A stretch of DNA of 64,000 bases from Lolium rigidum (lineage: Eukaryota; Streptophyta; Magnoliopsida; Poales; Poaceae): positions 230,527,322 through 230,591,321 of the forward strand of contig NC_061510.1 of NCBI RefSeq assembly GCF_022539505.1. Direction: 5' to 3'. Shown piece after piece: positions 1 through 10,437 of the stretch. Below the pieces are notes generated by a model. The model saw only the letters and a program-made list of their open reading frames with translations. It had not been told where the DNA came from and did no database searches. The stretch's first letter is position 1; each line of letters starts with the position of its first letter. A program made the position numbers and the translations under genes.

Positions 1-1725
1 ACAAGAACGGGACTGGAATGACTCGTACCGGATTTGGGTTAACTAGGGTACAACGCATGGTGATCTCTCTAAATTGGGTAATGAAATATTTTAGAAAACA
101 TATTGAGCGAACCTACGTAGATGACATAGATTTAAAATGCAATGGCAACCAGACTACATCCTACTAGTCATACTCAAGCATATGTAATTAATCCAGAGTT
201 ATAGCAACATGCACATGCCATGGTAAGTAACATCTAACACTAACCTGGCAATAATGCAACATCCAATTAGATCATGCTAACAAAGATACACGTTAAATTC
301 TAGCAAGGTGGCCAGCATGCAATAAAATAAATTATGTGATTGCTCTAGTCTACATACGATGGATTTACCACAATCTGATAACATCTATAAAATCTATACT
401 AGCTAATTACACTAGAAAGACCCCTAAGGCAAAGATTAAATACAGAAATATATACCTGCAAGCTAAGCATGTGAGTGCAAAACCGTCCGAACGGGATATC
501 ATCAAATTTTACTGAATGCATCTACATCTAAGTATGTACAGTCGATTTGCAAAAACTACAAAAAAATGACATATGCAACTAGCAGGCTTCCTAGTGAGGC
601 ATCCAAACTAGACAGCATGGGTACGTGAAAACAGCAAAGCTACCAAATACGTACGCATGCTGTAGACGGCGACGCAACTACACGGACATGGTCGATAAAC
701 AGCGAACGTATGTGTTACCAACAGCACTACTAGCTTCCTGGAGTTCACTGGTACATAACATGAGCTGAAAACAAAAGCTGAAAACGTGTTCTAGATAGGC
801 TAAACTGACGATGTCACTAGATGGCATTCGGTTCACCGCCGACTCGTCAAACTGAAACACTACGGCTGAAAATCATGTCTAGGTGGTAGGCTTAAGGATT
901 TCTAACGTGTGTGCGCAAGGAAATCCTCTAGTTCTCACCGAGCTAGTGGCAGTCCGTGGTTGAAGTTGGTGTCCAGAGTTGACGTTGGTGCCGTGGATGT
1001 CGTCGATGGTCAGCAACTCGACCTTCTAGCTTCGTGGATGAACTCCCCTCGTCCCTATGATCCTCCTGGCGCAGCAGTTCTGCCCCTCGTTCCCTGAGTC
1101 GCCGGGAACGCGAGCGGCGTTCGGCGGCGGCCTCGCGGAGTTCCGCGAGATTAGATCGATCTAAACCTCTAGGGCTTTGGGTGGCGGCGTAGGGAGGAAA
1201 AAGAAGAGCCAGGGGCGCCGACCTGAGGTTTTATAGGCAGATATGAGAGGCGGTATCGTGCCAGGAAAATCGGAACAATGGTTTCCACGCGACGGCGTTA
1301 TACGTGTTGTGCAAGGAGTCTTGGCCTCGTGCGAACAAGCAAGAGCTGATGGGCTGACTAGGCTGGTTCGGCTGGGCCTTCACTGGGCTAGTTGGGTGCT
1401 TCGGTAGCAAGACGAAAATTAAACGACAGAAATTATACGTACACGTACAGACAGATAGAGAAGAAGAACCATGTCGTGATGGTGCAAGGCATGGACGTGC
1501 ATGCTTGGACCATGTGATTTTGCACAAAGAACCAATAAGAAGCAAATACATGAATTGACCACAGATTCAAATATGACTTCAAGACAAAACAATCTGGGGC
1601 TTCAAATAGAAAATCAATTGGAAAGAATAAATCTTCAGAACTCAAATAAAATATTCTTTTATTTTATTTTGCTGCAACATCCGTTTCTAAAAAAAAATTC
1701 AGGTCATAAAAATCCGGATGTTACA
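1..1725 (-). repeat. 3' LTR of the Ty3/gypsy element, partial
   Basis: This segment aligns base for base with 8437-10161 (constant offset 8436). Differences by eye include positions 869, 930, 948 and 1210 and three more between 1300 and 1600. The outer boundary is TGTAAC on the minus strand at 1725. The first about 1598 bp of the plus-strand LTR lie left of the window. A TATA-like CTATAAAAC (minus) is near 1228-1236. Small open frames here are duplicated in the other LTR and look non-coding. Confidence 0.95.
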
Positions 1726-1740
1726 ATTCTACCCCCCTTG
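1726..1740 (-). other. Polypurine tract of the Ty3/gypsy element
   Basis: Read on the minus strand, a purine-rich AAGGGGGGTAGAAT directly precedes the TGTAAC start of the 3' LTR. This is the expected plus-strand priming site. Confidence 0.85.
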
Positions 1741-1767
1741 CAAGGAATCTCGACCCCGAGATTTGTC

Positions 1768-2904
1768 CTAAGAGAAAAGATTTGGAAACTCCTCCCGGAG
1801 GTCATTTTCCCGCTCCCATGTCGCTTCTTCCTCGCTATGGTTGCTCCATTGAACTTTGCAGAACTTGATCACATTCCTTCTAGTTGTTCTCAACTGTTCG
1901 TCGAGAATTTTAACGGGATACTCTTCGTAAGTCAAGTCATCTTGAACTTCTATGGCATCCAACGAGGTTTTCCGAGCCTCTTCTTCCGGCTTATCGAAAC
2001 ATTTCTTTAGCTGGGACACGTGAAACACATTATGCACTTTCGACAACTTCTCGGGTAGTGCTAACTCATAAGCAACCTCGCCGCGCCGGGCGGTGATCGT
2101 AAACGGTCCTATGTATCGAGGTGCCAACTTTCCCTTTAGTCCAAAACGTCGCATCCCGCGAAGTGGAGATACTTTCAGGTACACATCGTCACCCTTCTCA
2201 AATGATAACTCGTGACGACGTCTATCCGCATAGACCTTTTGCCTAGATTGGGCGGCCCGTAGCCTTTCCCGGATCATCTTTACCTGCTTATCTGCCTCCT
2301 CTAGAGTATCGGGTCCAAATACTTGGTTCTCTCCCACCTCATGCCAGTTAAGTGGGGTGCGGCACTTCCGTCCATACAAAGCTTCAAATGGAGACATTTG
2401 TAGGCTTGCTTGAAAGCTATGATTGTAAGAGAATTCTGCATACGGCAAACTCTTGTCCCATGTGCGCTGACAGGTTAGAGCACATGCTCGAAGCATGTCT
2501 TCCAAAATCTGATTCACTCGCTCAGTTTGTCCATCAGTCTGTGGATGGTAGGCGGTACTAAAATTCAACTGTGTGCCCAAGACTTCATGTATCTTCTTCC
2601 AAAACCTCGAGGTAAATTGAGTACCTCGATCAGACACAATCTTTTTCGGGACTCCATGTAAGCAAACAATTCTGGCCATGTATAATTCGGCCAATTTCTC
2701 CCCCTTAAAAGTGGTCTTCACCGGGATAAAGTGAGCTGACTTGGTTAATCGATCCACGATGACCCAGATGGAATCATATCCTGCCGTCGTCCTCGGGAGT
2801 CCTGTAATGAAGTCCATCCCGATTTCTTCCCATTTCCACTCAGGAACTTTGAGTGGTTGAAGCAGTCCCGCAGGCTTCTGATGCTCGCCTTGACTCTGCG
2901 GCAT
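1768..2904 (-). CDS. Integrase core and chromodomain-like tail (pol C-terminal part, frameshifted from RT)
   Basis: The 378-residue frame holds the retroviral integrase catalytic core. The first Asp is in MDFITGLP, the second in IVSDRGTQF and the Glu in [11 protein letters not shown], the DD(35)E arrangement. After it come the conserved [10 protein letters not shown] and FHVSQLKKC segments, then a terminal region with [12 protein letters not shown], the signature of chromovirus chromodomain tails that bias insertion towards particular chromatin. The HHCC zinc-binding part of integrase is in the preceding RT frame. The switch between the two frames lies near 2886-2890, where one base appears to be missing. 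The initiator Met at 2904 is therefore not a real start, and this copy cannot make a complete Pol without frameshift correction. Confidence 0.93.
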   Translation of the reverse strand: MPQSQGEHQKPAGLLQPLKVPEWKWEEIGMDFITGLPRTTAGYDSIWVIVDRLTKSAHFIPVKTTFKGEKLAELYMARIVCLHGVPKKIVSDRGTQFTSRFWKKIHEVLGTQLNFSTAYHPQTDGQTERVNQILEDMLRACALTCQRTWDKSLPYAEFSYNHSFQASLQMSPFEALYGRKCRTPLNWHEVGENQVFGPDTLEEADKQVKMIRERLRAAQSRQKVYADRRRHELSFEKGDDVYLKVSPLRGMRRFGLKGKLAPRYIGPFTITARRGEVAYELALPEKLSKVHNVFHVSQLKKCFDKPEEEARKTSLDAIEVQDDLTYEEYPVKILDEQLRTTRRNVIKFCKVQWSNHSEEEATWERENDLREEFPNLFS

Positions 2905-4535
2905 ACATCACACCTAGATACATACTCTGCAATCTCTCGCTTCATGCTAGACCACCAGAAACTATCTCGGAGATCGTGATACATCTTTGTGCTTCCCGGG
3001 TGTATGGAATATGATGTGTCGTGTGCCTCTTTCATGATTGCATCCTTGAGTTCCTTTTGGTTGGGCACCAATAAGCGATCTCGAAACCAAATGCTTCCAC
3101 TTTCATCCTCCTTGTATTCAGGCGCTTCTCCTAACTTGATTTTTGCTCGAATATCTTCGACCCCTGTGTCATTTTTCTGGGCTTCTCTAACTTGATCCTC
3201 TAGAGTGAACTTGACTTCTAATACCTCCTCATTTTCAGCGAGACTCACATTCAAGTTCAGCTTTCTGAACTCTTCGTGCAATTCTGGTTGAGCTTCTTGA
3301 ATCATGAGGTTATTGCAATAAACCTTTCTGCTCAACGCATCAGCTACGACATTGGCTTTACCAGGGTGGTAATTTACGCCAATATTGTAGTCCTTAATCA
3401 ACTCCAGCCATCTCCTTTGCCTCAGGTTCAAGTCCGGTTGAGTGAAAATATACTTCAAACTCTTATGATCCGTATATATTTCACAACGGTTGCCAATAAG
3501 GTAGTGCCTCCATATCTTCAAGGCATGAACTACGGCAGCCAACTCTAAGTCATGAGTAGGATAGTTCACTTCATGAGGGCGTAACTGTCTCGATGCATAG
3601 GCCACAACCTTACCTTGTTGCATGAGCACACAACCCAATCCTTGTTTAGAAGCATCACAATAAACTTCAAAATCCTTCCGAATATCCGGCAGTATTAGCA
3701 CCGGAGCCGATGTCAATCTCCTCTTGAGTTCTTGAAAACTGGTTTCACAAGCTGGTGTCCACTCAAACTTTTTATCCTTCTTGATCAATTGTGTCATCGG
3801 TCTTGCAATCCGCGAGAAATCCTCTATGAATCGACGGTAATATCCCGCAAGACCAAGGAAACTACGTATCTCTGACACATTCTTCGGCTGCTTCCAACTA
3901 AGTACTGATTCCACTTTAGCTGGATCCACTGCTACTCCTTCCGCCGAGATGACATGACCAAGGAAATCCACTTGCTTCAGCCAAAACTCACACTTGCTGA
4001 ACTTGGCATAGAGTTGATGTTCTCTAAGCCTTTCCAGAACAATCCGAAGGTGCTTCTCGTGATCTTCCTCATTACGAGAGTAAATCAACACATCATCAAT
4101 GAACACTACGACGAACTTATCCAAGCAATCCATGAACACTTTATTCATGAGATTCATAAAGTAGGCCAGTGCATTCGTGAGTCCAAAGGACATAACTAGA
4201 AATTCATACAGACCATACCGAGTGACAAAGGCTGTCTTGGGTATGTCTTCTGGTCGGATCTTCAACTGATGGTATCCTGACCTAAGGTCTATCTTAGAGA
4301 AGACAGAAGCTCCCTTCAATTCATCAAACAGATCATCAATCCTAGGCAAAGGGTATTTATTCTTGATGGTCACTTCATTCAGGCCACGGTAATCCACGCA
4401 CATTCGCATGGTACCATCTTTCTTCTTAACAAACAACACCGGTGCTCCCCAAGGCGAGGTGCTCGGTCTAACATATCCCTTCTCTAAAAGCTCCTCGATT
4501 TGCTTCTTCATTTCAGCTAGTTCATTTGCCGGCAT
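2745..4535 (-). CDS. Reverse transcriptase, RNase H and integrase zinc-binding domain
   Basis: The frame begins inside Pol. RT motifs appear in order: VDYRGLN about residue 48, [11 protein letters not shown] about 80-90, and the catalytic box FIDD at 145-148 (the gypsy variant of YxDD). RNase H follows ([11 protein letters not shown], then DLELAA and TDHKSLKY with its acidic residues). The integrase HHCC finger comes next ([12 protein letters not shown] to CDVCRRVKA). The last about 50 residues are out-of-frame read-through after the frameshift near 2888. Upstream it is separated from protease by an in-frame stop at 4623-4625 and two nearby one-base shifts. All catalytic residues seen are intact, so loss of function comes from frame breaks rather than active-site decay. 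Confidence 0.95.
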   Translation of the reverse strand: MPANELAEMKKQIEELLEKGYVRPSTSPWGAPVLFVKKKDGTMRMCVDYRGLNEVTIKNKYPLPRIDDLFDELKGASVFSKIDLRSGYHQLKIRPEDIPKTAFVTRYGLYEFLVMSFGLTNALAYFMNLMNKVFMDCLDKFVVVFIDDVLIYSRNEEDHEKHLRIVLERLREHQLYAKFSKCEFWLKQVDFLGHVISAEGVAVDPAKVESVLSWKQPKNVSEIRSFLGLAGYYRRFIEDFSRIARPMTQLIKKDKKFEWTPACETSFQELKRRLTSAPVLILPDIRKDFEVYCDASKQGLGCVLMQQGKVVAYASRQLRPHEVNYPTHDLELAAVVHALKIWRHYLIGNRCEIYTDHKSLKYIFTQPDLNLRQRRWLELIKDYNIGVNYHPGKANVVADALSRKVYCNNLMIQEAQPELHEEFRKLNLNVSLAENEEVLEVKFTLEDQVREAQKNDTGVEDIRAKIKLGEAPEYKEDESGSIWFRDRLLVPNQKELKDAIMKEAHDTSYSIHPGSTKMYHDLRDSFWWSSMKREIAEYVSRCDVCRRVKASIRSLRDCFNHSKFLSGNGKKSGWTSLQDSRGRRQDMIPSGSSWID

Positions 4536-4622
4536 CCTATATGGTCTCTTTGCAATAGGAGCAGTGCCGGGACTAACTCGATGGCAAACTCTATCTCACG
4601 GTCCGGTGGCGGACCGAGTAAC

Positions 4623-5429
4623 TCATCCCGGGAAAACATCTGGGTATTCCTTAACCACTCTAACATCTGATACAACCATCTCCTTCAAGCTGTTCAGAAT
4701 ACTGTCCACTGCGGTATGAGGTGCTGACTTGGGTTTGTAATCCACCACAGTTCCATTCTTACTAGTCAGCGATACTGCTCCAAGGCCACAGTCTATCATA
4801 GCTTTGTGTTTTACTAACCAGTTCATGCCCAGAATAACATCTAACCCTTTAGAGTCTAACACTATGAGGTCTGCTAGAAACTCTACCCCTTCGACCGTTA
4901 TGATCACCTTAGGACATTTTAAACCCGTAGTAAGAATTCCCCCAGGTGATTGTACAGCCATCTCTCGACTCATACCCTCGGTTTTCAAATGATGTTTTTC
5001 AACAAAATGCTTGGAAACGAACGAATGGGAAGCTCCAGAATCGAAAAGTACTGAACCATAACACGAGTTGATTGGAAACATACCAAGGACAACATCTGAA
5101 GCTTCATGCGCCTGTTCCGCCGTGACATGGTTGACTTGGCCACGTCCTTGCTGTCCTGAGGTATGAGGTGCGCCTCCCGGGGTAGGCAGTATGCCTCGTC
5201 CACGTCCCGCTCGCGGCGTCTTGGCGGCGACCCTAAGTTGAACTTCACCGGCGTTGTCCGGTGTTCTTCTTGCCCGGGCATGCAGCAACAAAGTGACCCT
5301 CTTCGCCACAGTTGTAGCATGTCCTCCCAGCAGTGTTGGCATGGTTTCCTCCGACTTCAGCTCTCGGAGTACGATAGGCACCATACGAAGCATTGGGATT
5401 AGGCTTCGCCGGCTTTGCACCTGATCCAC
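4623..5429 (-). CDS. Aspartic protease region of gag-pol
   Basis: The retropepsin active site DSGASHSFVS starts near 5042, followed by the hydrophobic VIVLDSKGLDVILGMNWL flap/dimer region typical of Ty3-type proteases. Sequence upstream of about 5290 in this frame overlaps the gag frame and is not homologous coding. The frame opposite gag resumes just after the gag zinc knuckle. The frame ends at a TGA (4623-4625) directly after the conserved YPDVFPG linker that normally leads into RT. Two small frame shifts within about 55 bp of this point explain the break. The protease itself looks complete. Confidence 0.92.
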   Translation of the reverse strand: MDQVQSRRSLIPMLRMVPIVLRELKSEETMPTLLGGHATTVAKRVTLLLHARARRTPDNAGEVQLRVAAKTPRAGRGRGILPTPGGAPHTSGQQGRGQVNHVTAEQAHEASDVVLGMFPINSCYGSVLFDSGASHSFVSKHFVEKHHLKTEGMSREMAVQSPGGILTTGLKCPKVIITVEGVEFLADLIVLDSKGLDVILGMNWLVKHKAMIDCGLGAVSLTSKNGTVVDYKPKSAPHTAVDSILNSLKEMVVSDVRVVKEYPDVFPG

Positions 5430-6315
5430 GGTATCCTAGGTTGTTATTGTTCTTCTGGCGTGAGCTCCCTGCCCCATACTGACTCTGTGGTGCCTTGCGC
5501 TTGCGGTGCTCATCAAGTTCGTTCTTTGAATTCTCCTGAAGAATAGCCTTGTTGACCAAACTCTGGAAGTTGGCAAAATCATGAGACACCAACCTATCCT
5601 TCAGACCTAGGTTCAGGCCCCTCAGAAACTTAGAAATCTTATCCGCCTCAGTGGGAATATCCGCCCTTCCATAGCGAGATAACTGGGTGAAACGGTCCCA
5701 GTACTCAGAGACTGTCATCTTCCCCTGAACCAAAGCTCGAAACTCATCCCTCTTCAGTTCCATAAGACCAGCTGGAATGTGTGCAGTGCGAAATGATTCA
5801 GCAAACTCATTCCACGTGATCCCCTCGGCATCATCATGCGCCTCACAATAGTTCTCCCACCAATCCGCGGCCACACCCTGAAGTTGATGCGCAGCATACT
5901 TCACACGGTCTTGAGCGTTAACATTCACCAGGTTGAGCTTCCGGCGAATATCCTTCAGCCAATCATCTGCCTCAATAGGGTCCGCTGATCCCGCAAAGGT
6001 GGGTGGCTTCGTCCTCATGAACTCTGCAAGCTTGGACTGCGGTGGAGGAGGATTCTGATTCTGGTTTTGGTTTTGGTTCTGATTCTGATTCTGGTTCGCC
6101 AGAGTGGCGGCCATCTGCTGCAGTAGCTGTGTCTGCATCAGCATCACTTGCGCAATGTTAACTGGTGGCGGTGGTGGCGGCTGCTCTGGTCCCTCATTCT
6201 CGGTGTCAGTGTCCGTGTCATGAACTTCACCCTCGACGAAGTCCTCCTGAAACGCTGGCGCGCGACCACGTCCGCGTCCACGTCCTCCGCGACCACGACC
6301 CCGATTTGCATTCAT
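5245..6315 (-). CDS. Gag (capsid/nucleocapsid)
   Basis: This 356-residue frame starts at the Met at 6315; the in-frame Met at 6414 is upstream in the leader and less likely. The N-terminus is an RG-rich stretch, then an acidic patch, a QN repeat of about 16 residues and a Retrotrans_gag core (DWLKDIRRKLNLV to YWDRFTQLSRYG). One CCHC zinc knuckle (C-x2-C-x4-H-x4-C, CYNCGEEGHFVAAC) lies at residues 333-346. Gag forms the virus-like particle and packages RNA. The stop ten residues after the knuckle puts protease in another frame. In relatives gag and pol are often one frame, so this could be a further indel or a programmed shift; the sequence does not decide. Confidence 0.93.
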   Translation of the reverse strand: MNANRGRGRGGRGRGRGRAPAFQEDFVEGEVHDTDTDTENEGPEQPPPPPPVNIAQVMLMQTQLLQQMAATLANQNQNQNQNQNQNQNPPPPQSKLAEFMRTKPPTFAGSADPIEADDWLKDIRRKLNLVNVNAQDRVKYAAHQLQGVAADWWENYCEAHDDAEGITWNEFAESFRTAHIPAGLMELKRDEFRALVQGKMTVSEYWDRFTQLSRYGRADIPTEADKISKFLRGLNLGLKDRLVSHDFANFQSLVNKAILQENSKNELDEHRKRKAPQSQYGAGSSRQKNNNNLGYRGSGAKPAKPNPNASYGAYRTPRAEVGGNHANTAGRTCYNCGEEGHFVAACPGKKNTGQRR

Positions 6316-6825
6316 CCTGTGTCGTTGTCCCAAGTTAGGATAGATAAGAGGGAAAAATAAACTAACCCATAACCAAATCTGTAACCAAACATGGAATATC
6401 CAATTAAACTTCAATCAAATTACTTTGTAAAACAGGGTTTAGTATGACTACATAAAATAACCAAACAGATGTAGTCAATACTCAAGCAAAATTCCCTAAC
6501 ATACGTAGTACATATCTGAAAGAATTCTATTCAACTCATCCTATATAGTTTGTCTTCTCTCAACTGCGTATTGAAGTATGGAGTACTTGATATATGACTC
6601 TTGAATCCATGCGTTCTTGAGATGGCTTTCGCCTAGATAGGATATTGTATACTAAAGAAGTGGTTAGGGAAGAAAATTCAAGAGCAAATGGTGAACAAGG
6701 TAAGACAAGGAATAGCAATAGTCAAGAATTAGACTACGAGGACTTTCATAATTAATTTTTTTTTCTTCAAATTGTTATAAAAGTTTTTCCATTCTAACTA
6801 AGGCCACGTGACTAGGTCGACGTCG

Positions 6826-6837
6826 GCTCTGATACCA
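6826..6837 (-). other. tRNA-iMet primer binding site of the Ty3/gypsy element
   Basis: TGGTATCAGAGC on the minus strand, complementary to the 3' end of initiator tRNA-Met, lies one base inside the end of the 5' LTR (6839). Confidence 0.93.
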
Positions 6838-6838
6838 T

Positions 6839-9800
6839 TGCATTCCGACCCCCCTGTGTTACTCGTCAATCCAGGATTAACTTGACGACACAGCGAAATA
6901 AATATCATTGCAGAACGTGCAAAAAAATAATTATTACAAAGTTTGAGCCACAAAGTGTAATGTCTTGTGACATTCATTACAACCAGAAAGCACAGCGGAT
7001 AATAAAATGCGAAGTAGCTCCATCTCAGCCACAGGCAGTCGATGTAGTCCACGAGGCCTCACTCCTCAGCGTCGTCGTAGTCGCCATAGTCTTCACCATC
7101 TTCATAGTACTCTGAATATCAACAAAAGTATGCCATGAGTACATTTCGTACTCAACATGCCCCCTCGTGCAAACCTACTAAATCTACATGAGGCTTCAAA
7201 GAAAGGCTATATGGTTCTTTTGCGGAAAAGCCAGTTTTATTTGCAATACAACACTAGATTTGATAAAAGCAGTTTTAGACGAAAACATGTTTTATATTCA
7301 GTGTAATATTTCTCATCAATGTGACTGTCCACGACAACTCACATATATCATAGGATTCAGATTCCAAGGAAAGGATGGAGGCAAAGAGGGAAATAGCAAA
7401 ACAGGTTCCTGTATGTCAAGAAGGATTCATGTGTCGTCCATGACCGTGGACACGGCTATTCGAATAGGTTTAACTCTGCAGAGGTGGTACACTTTCACCA
7501 CATGTCACAATCTCGCCTAGTTGCAACCAGCCGTCGCTAGCATAGCAACAGGGATTTTGTGACGAGGTCTTTTAGCTAGATCCCCCAAAGATGTGACATG
7601 CCCACCGGGTATGGCGCACGGAACTGAGAGTACGTCCCCAAACCGGTCCCCCCATCTGTGCCGAAGGTTCCCCCGTAGGCAGACACCTCATCAGCGGTAC
7701 GGCGACATCGACACCTAAGGCTGACTAACATACTCAACCAAAACAGTGCCCATATAGCATGTGGTTGTACGGTTGTCACAATCTTCAAATCCAAGACTTA
7801 TCAGGATCCTTATGCGGCACGGACGACGGATTGTTCCCTCCAACAAATGAAGGGCAGCCAACCCCTCCGTCAACATCTGATCCAGCTGTCGCCCGCGCCA
7901 TGTTTAGATGGTAAGTTTCACCCAGAGTAGCATAGAGTAGAGGAAACAACAATGGCTAACTATCCCAGCTCAACGAGCTCAACAAATGTTCAAAGGGGTG
8001 TTTTGACCTATAGGTCGATCAATTCCTCCAGAGAGGCAACATGAAGTTTCCTAATGATTATTTAGCATGGCTAAGCATTCTACTCTATCAGGATTATATA
8101 TAATCACTACTCAGGGTATCAAGTAAAAGGCGACAAAGAGATCAAGTTGGTGTGTCAATCGACACGCTAGCTACTGGAATAAAATAGCATATATTTGTAA
8201 AACATAAAATAACATGCAAGTTGTAAAACTGGGATAAATATGATGAGAGGGCATGCCTTCGTTGTGGTCGAAAAACCCTCCTTCGTAGTCCTGGTTCGAC
8301 CCGTTCCCGTCACTCCCTAATCGTCATAACGATGAACCACAATAAATACCAACTTCAAATAAACACCAATAAAATCCAAATAGAAAGCTCCAAATAAATA
8401 ATATGTGTCGGTCATGCGGCATAAATAGTACATAGTACAAGAACGGGACTGGAATGACTCGTACCGGATTTGGGTTAACTAGGGTACAACGCATGGTGAT
8501 CTCTCTAAATTGGGTAATGAAATATTTTAGAAAACATATTGAGCGAACCTACGTAGATGACATAGATTTAAAATGCAATGGCAACCAGACTACATCCTAC
8601 TAGTCATACTCAAGCATATGTAATTAATCCAGAGTTATAGCAACATGCACATGCCATGGTAAGTAACATCTAACACTAACCTGGCAATAATGCAACATCC
8701 AATTAGATCATGCTAACAAAGATACACGTTAAATTCTAGCAAGGTGGCCAGCATGCAATAAAATAAATTATGTGATTGCTCTAGTCTACATACGATGGAT
8801 TTACCACAATCTGATAACATCTATAAAATCTATACTAGCTAATTACACTAGAAAGACCCCTAAGGCAAAGATTAAATACAGAAATATATACCTGCAAGCT
8901 AAGCATGTGAGTGCAAAACCGTCCGAACGGGATATCATCAAATTTTACTGAATGCATCTACATCTAAGTATGTACAGTCGATTTGCAAAAACTACAAAAA
9001 AATGACATATGCAACTAGCAGGCTTCCTAGTGAGGCATCCAAACTAGACAGCATGGGTACGTGAAAACAGCAAAGCTACCAAATACGTACGCATGCTGTA
9101 GACGGCGACGCAACTACACGGACATGGTCGATAAACAGCGAACGTATGTGTTACCAACAGCACTACTAGCTTCCTGGAGTTCACTGGTACATAACATGAG
9201 CTGAAAACAAAAGCTGAAAACGTGTTCTAGATAGGCTAAACTGACGATGTCACTAGATGGCATTCGGTTCACCGCCGACTCGTCAAACTGAAACACTACG
9301 GCTGGAAATCATGTCTAGGTGGTAGGCTTAAGGATTTCTAACGTGTGTGCGCAAGGAAATCCTCTGGTTCTCACCGAGCTAGTCGCAGTCCGTGGTTGAA
9401 GTTGGTGTCCAGAGTTGACGTTGGTGCCGTGGATGTCGTCGATGGTCAGCAACTCGACCTTCTAGCTTCGTGGATGAACTCCCCTCGTCCCTATGATCCT
9501 CCTGGCGCAGCAGTTCTGCCCCTCGTTCCCTGAGTCGCCGGGAACGCGAGCGGCGTTCGGCGGCGGCCTCGCGGAGTTCCGCGAGATTAGATCGATCTAA
9601 ACCTCTAGGGCTTTGGGTGGCGGCGTAGGGAGGAAAAAGAAGAGCTAGGGGCGCCGACCTGAGGTTTTATAGGCAGATATGAGAGGCGGTATCGTGCCAG
9701 GAAAATCGGAACAATGGTTTCCACGCGACGGCGTTATACGTGCTGTGCAAGGAGTCTTGGCCTCGTGCGAACAAGCAAGAGCTGATGGGCTGACTAGGCT

Positions 9801-10161
9801 GGTTCGGCTGGGCCTTCACTGGGCTAGTTGGGTGCTTCGGTAGCAAGACGAAAATTAAACGACAGAAATTATACGTACACGTACAGACAGATAGAGAAGA
9901 AGAACCACGTCGTGATGGTGCAAGGCATGGACGTGCATGCTTGGACCATGTGATTTTGCACAAAGAACCAATAAGAAGCAAATACATGAATTGACCACAG
10001 ATTCAAATATGACTTCAAGACAAAAAAATCTGGGGCTTCAAATAGAAAATCAATTGGAAAGAATAAATCTTCAGAACTCAAATAAAATATTCTTTTATTT
10101 TATTTTGCTGCAACATCCGTTTCTAAAAAAAAATTCAGGTCATAAAAATCCGGATGTTACA
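6839..10161 (-). repeat. 5' LTR of the Ty3/gypsy element, complete (3323 bp)
   Basis: The LTR is bounded by TGTAAC at 10161 (minus-strand start) and GCA at 6839 next to the primer binding site. Positions 8437-10161 duplicate 1-1725. A TATA box candidate (CTATAAAAC, minus) lies at 9664-9672, so transcription would start in the region to its left on the plus map. No convincing gene lies inside. Confidence 0.93.
9664..9672 (-). promoter_or_regulatory. TATA box candidate in the 5' LTR
   Basis: CTATAAAAC on the minus strand, upstream of GC-rich leader-like sequence and about 500 bp downstream of the LTR start. Position and sequence suit an LTR promoter; there is no direct evidence of use. Confidence 0.5.
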
Positions 10162-10437
10162 GACAAGCATGCTGTCATATAAACATGTGTGCTGAAACTA
10201 CTACAATATGTCCTCAAACTAAATGTTTTTGAGGTGATGCTATGTTTACATGCTTTCCTCATTAAAGAGATAAAGTGAGTCATGATATTGCTAGGAGGGT
10301 CAGGTATACATGTACATGATGCCTTTGTTAAATAACTAACTGTATGCTTATGGTCATTGATTTTCTAAATCCTGCCATTATATGTTAACATTTTTTTCTA
10401 ATGTTTCATCATATCCTTCTTCGCCAAGGTAGTACAA

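Larger units (their letters stand above)
1..10161 (-). mobile_element. Ty3/gypsy chromovirus-type LTR retrotransposon, left end outside window
   Basis: The element reads right to left: 5' LTR (6839-10161), primer binding site, gag, protease, RT-RNase H, integrase with a chromodomain-like tail, polypurine tract, 3' LTR (1-1725, cut by the window edge). The order PR-RT-RH-IN and the C-terminal chromo-like segment place it in Ty3/gypsy, chromovirus branch; a Tekay/Del-like clade is likely but not proven. It sits inside a CACTA element, which resumes at 10162. Only one flank is visible, so the expected 5-bp target duplication (gacaa at 10162-10166) cannot be confirmed. The LTR copies differ at about seven of 1725 positions with no net indel, which means a recent insertion. 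Confidence 0.95.

Noticed and set aside
678..860. Small minus-strand frame duplicated exactly at 9114-9296
   Set aside because: It lies in both LTR copies and is conserved only because the LTRs are near-identical; there is no protein-like motif.
1501..2010. 169-codon plus-strand frame over the LTR/integrase junction
   Set aside because: It is antisense to the integrase and spans the LTR edge; it is a shadow frame.
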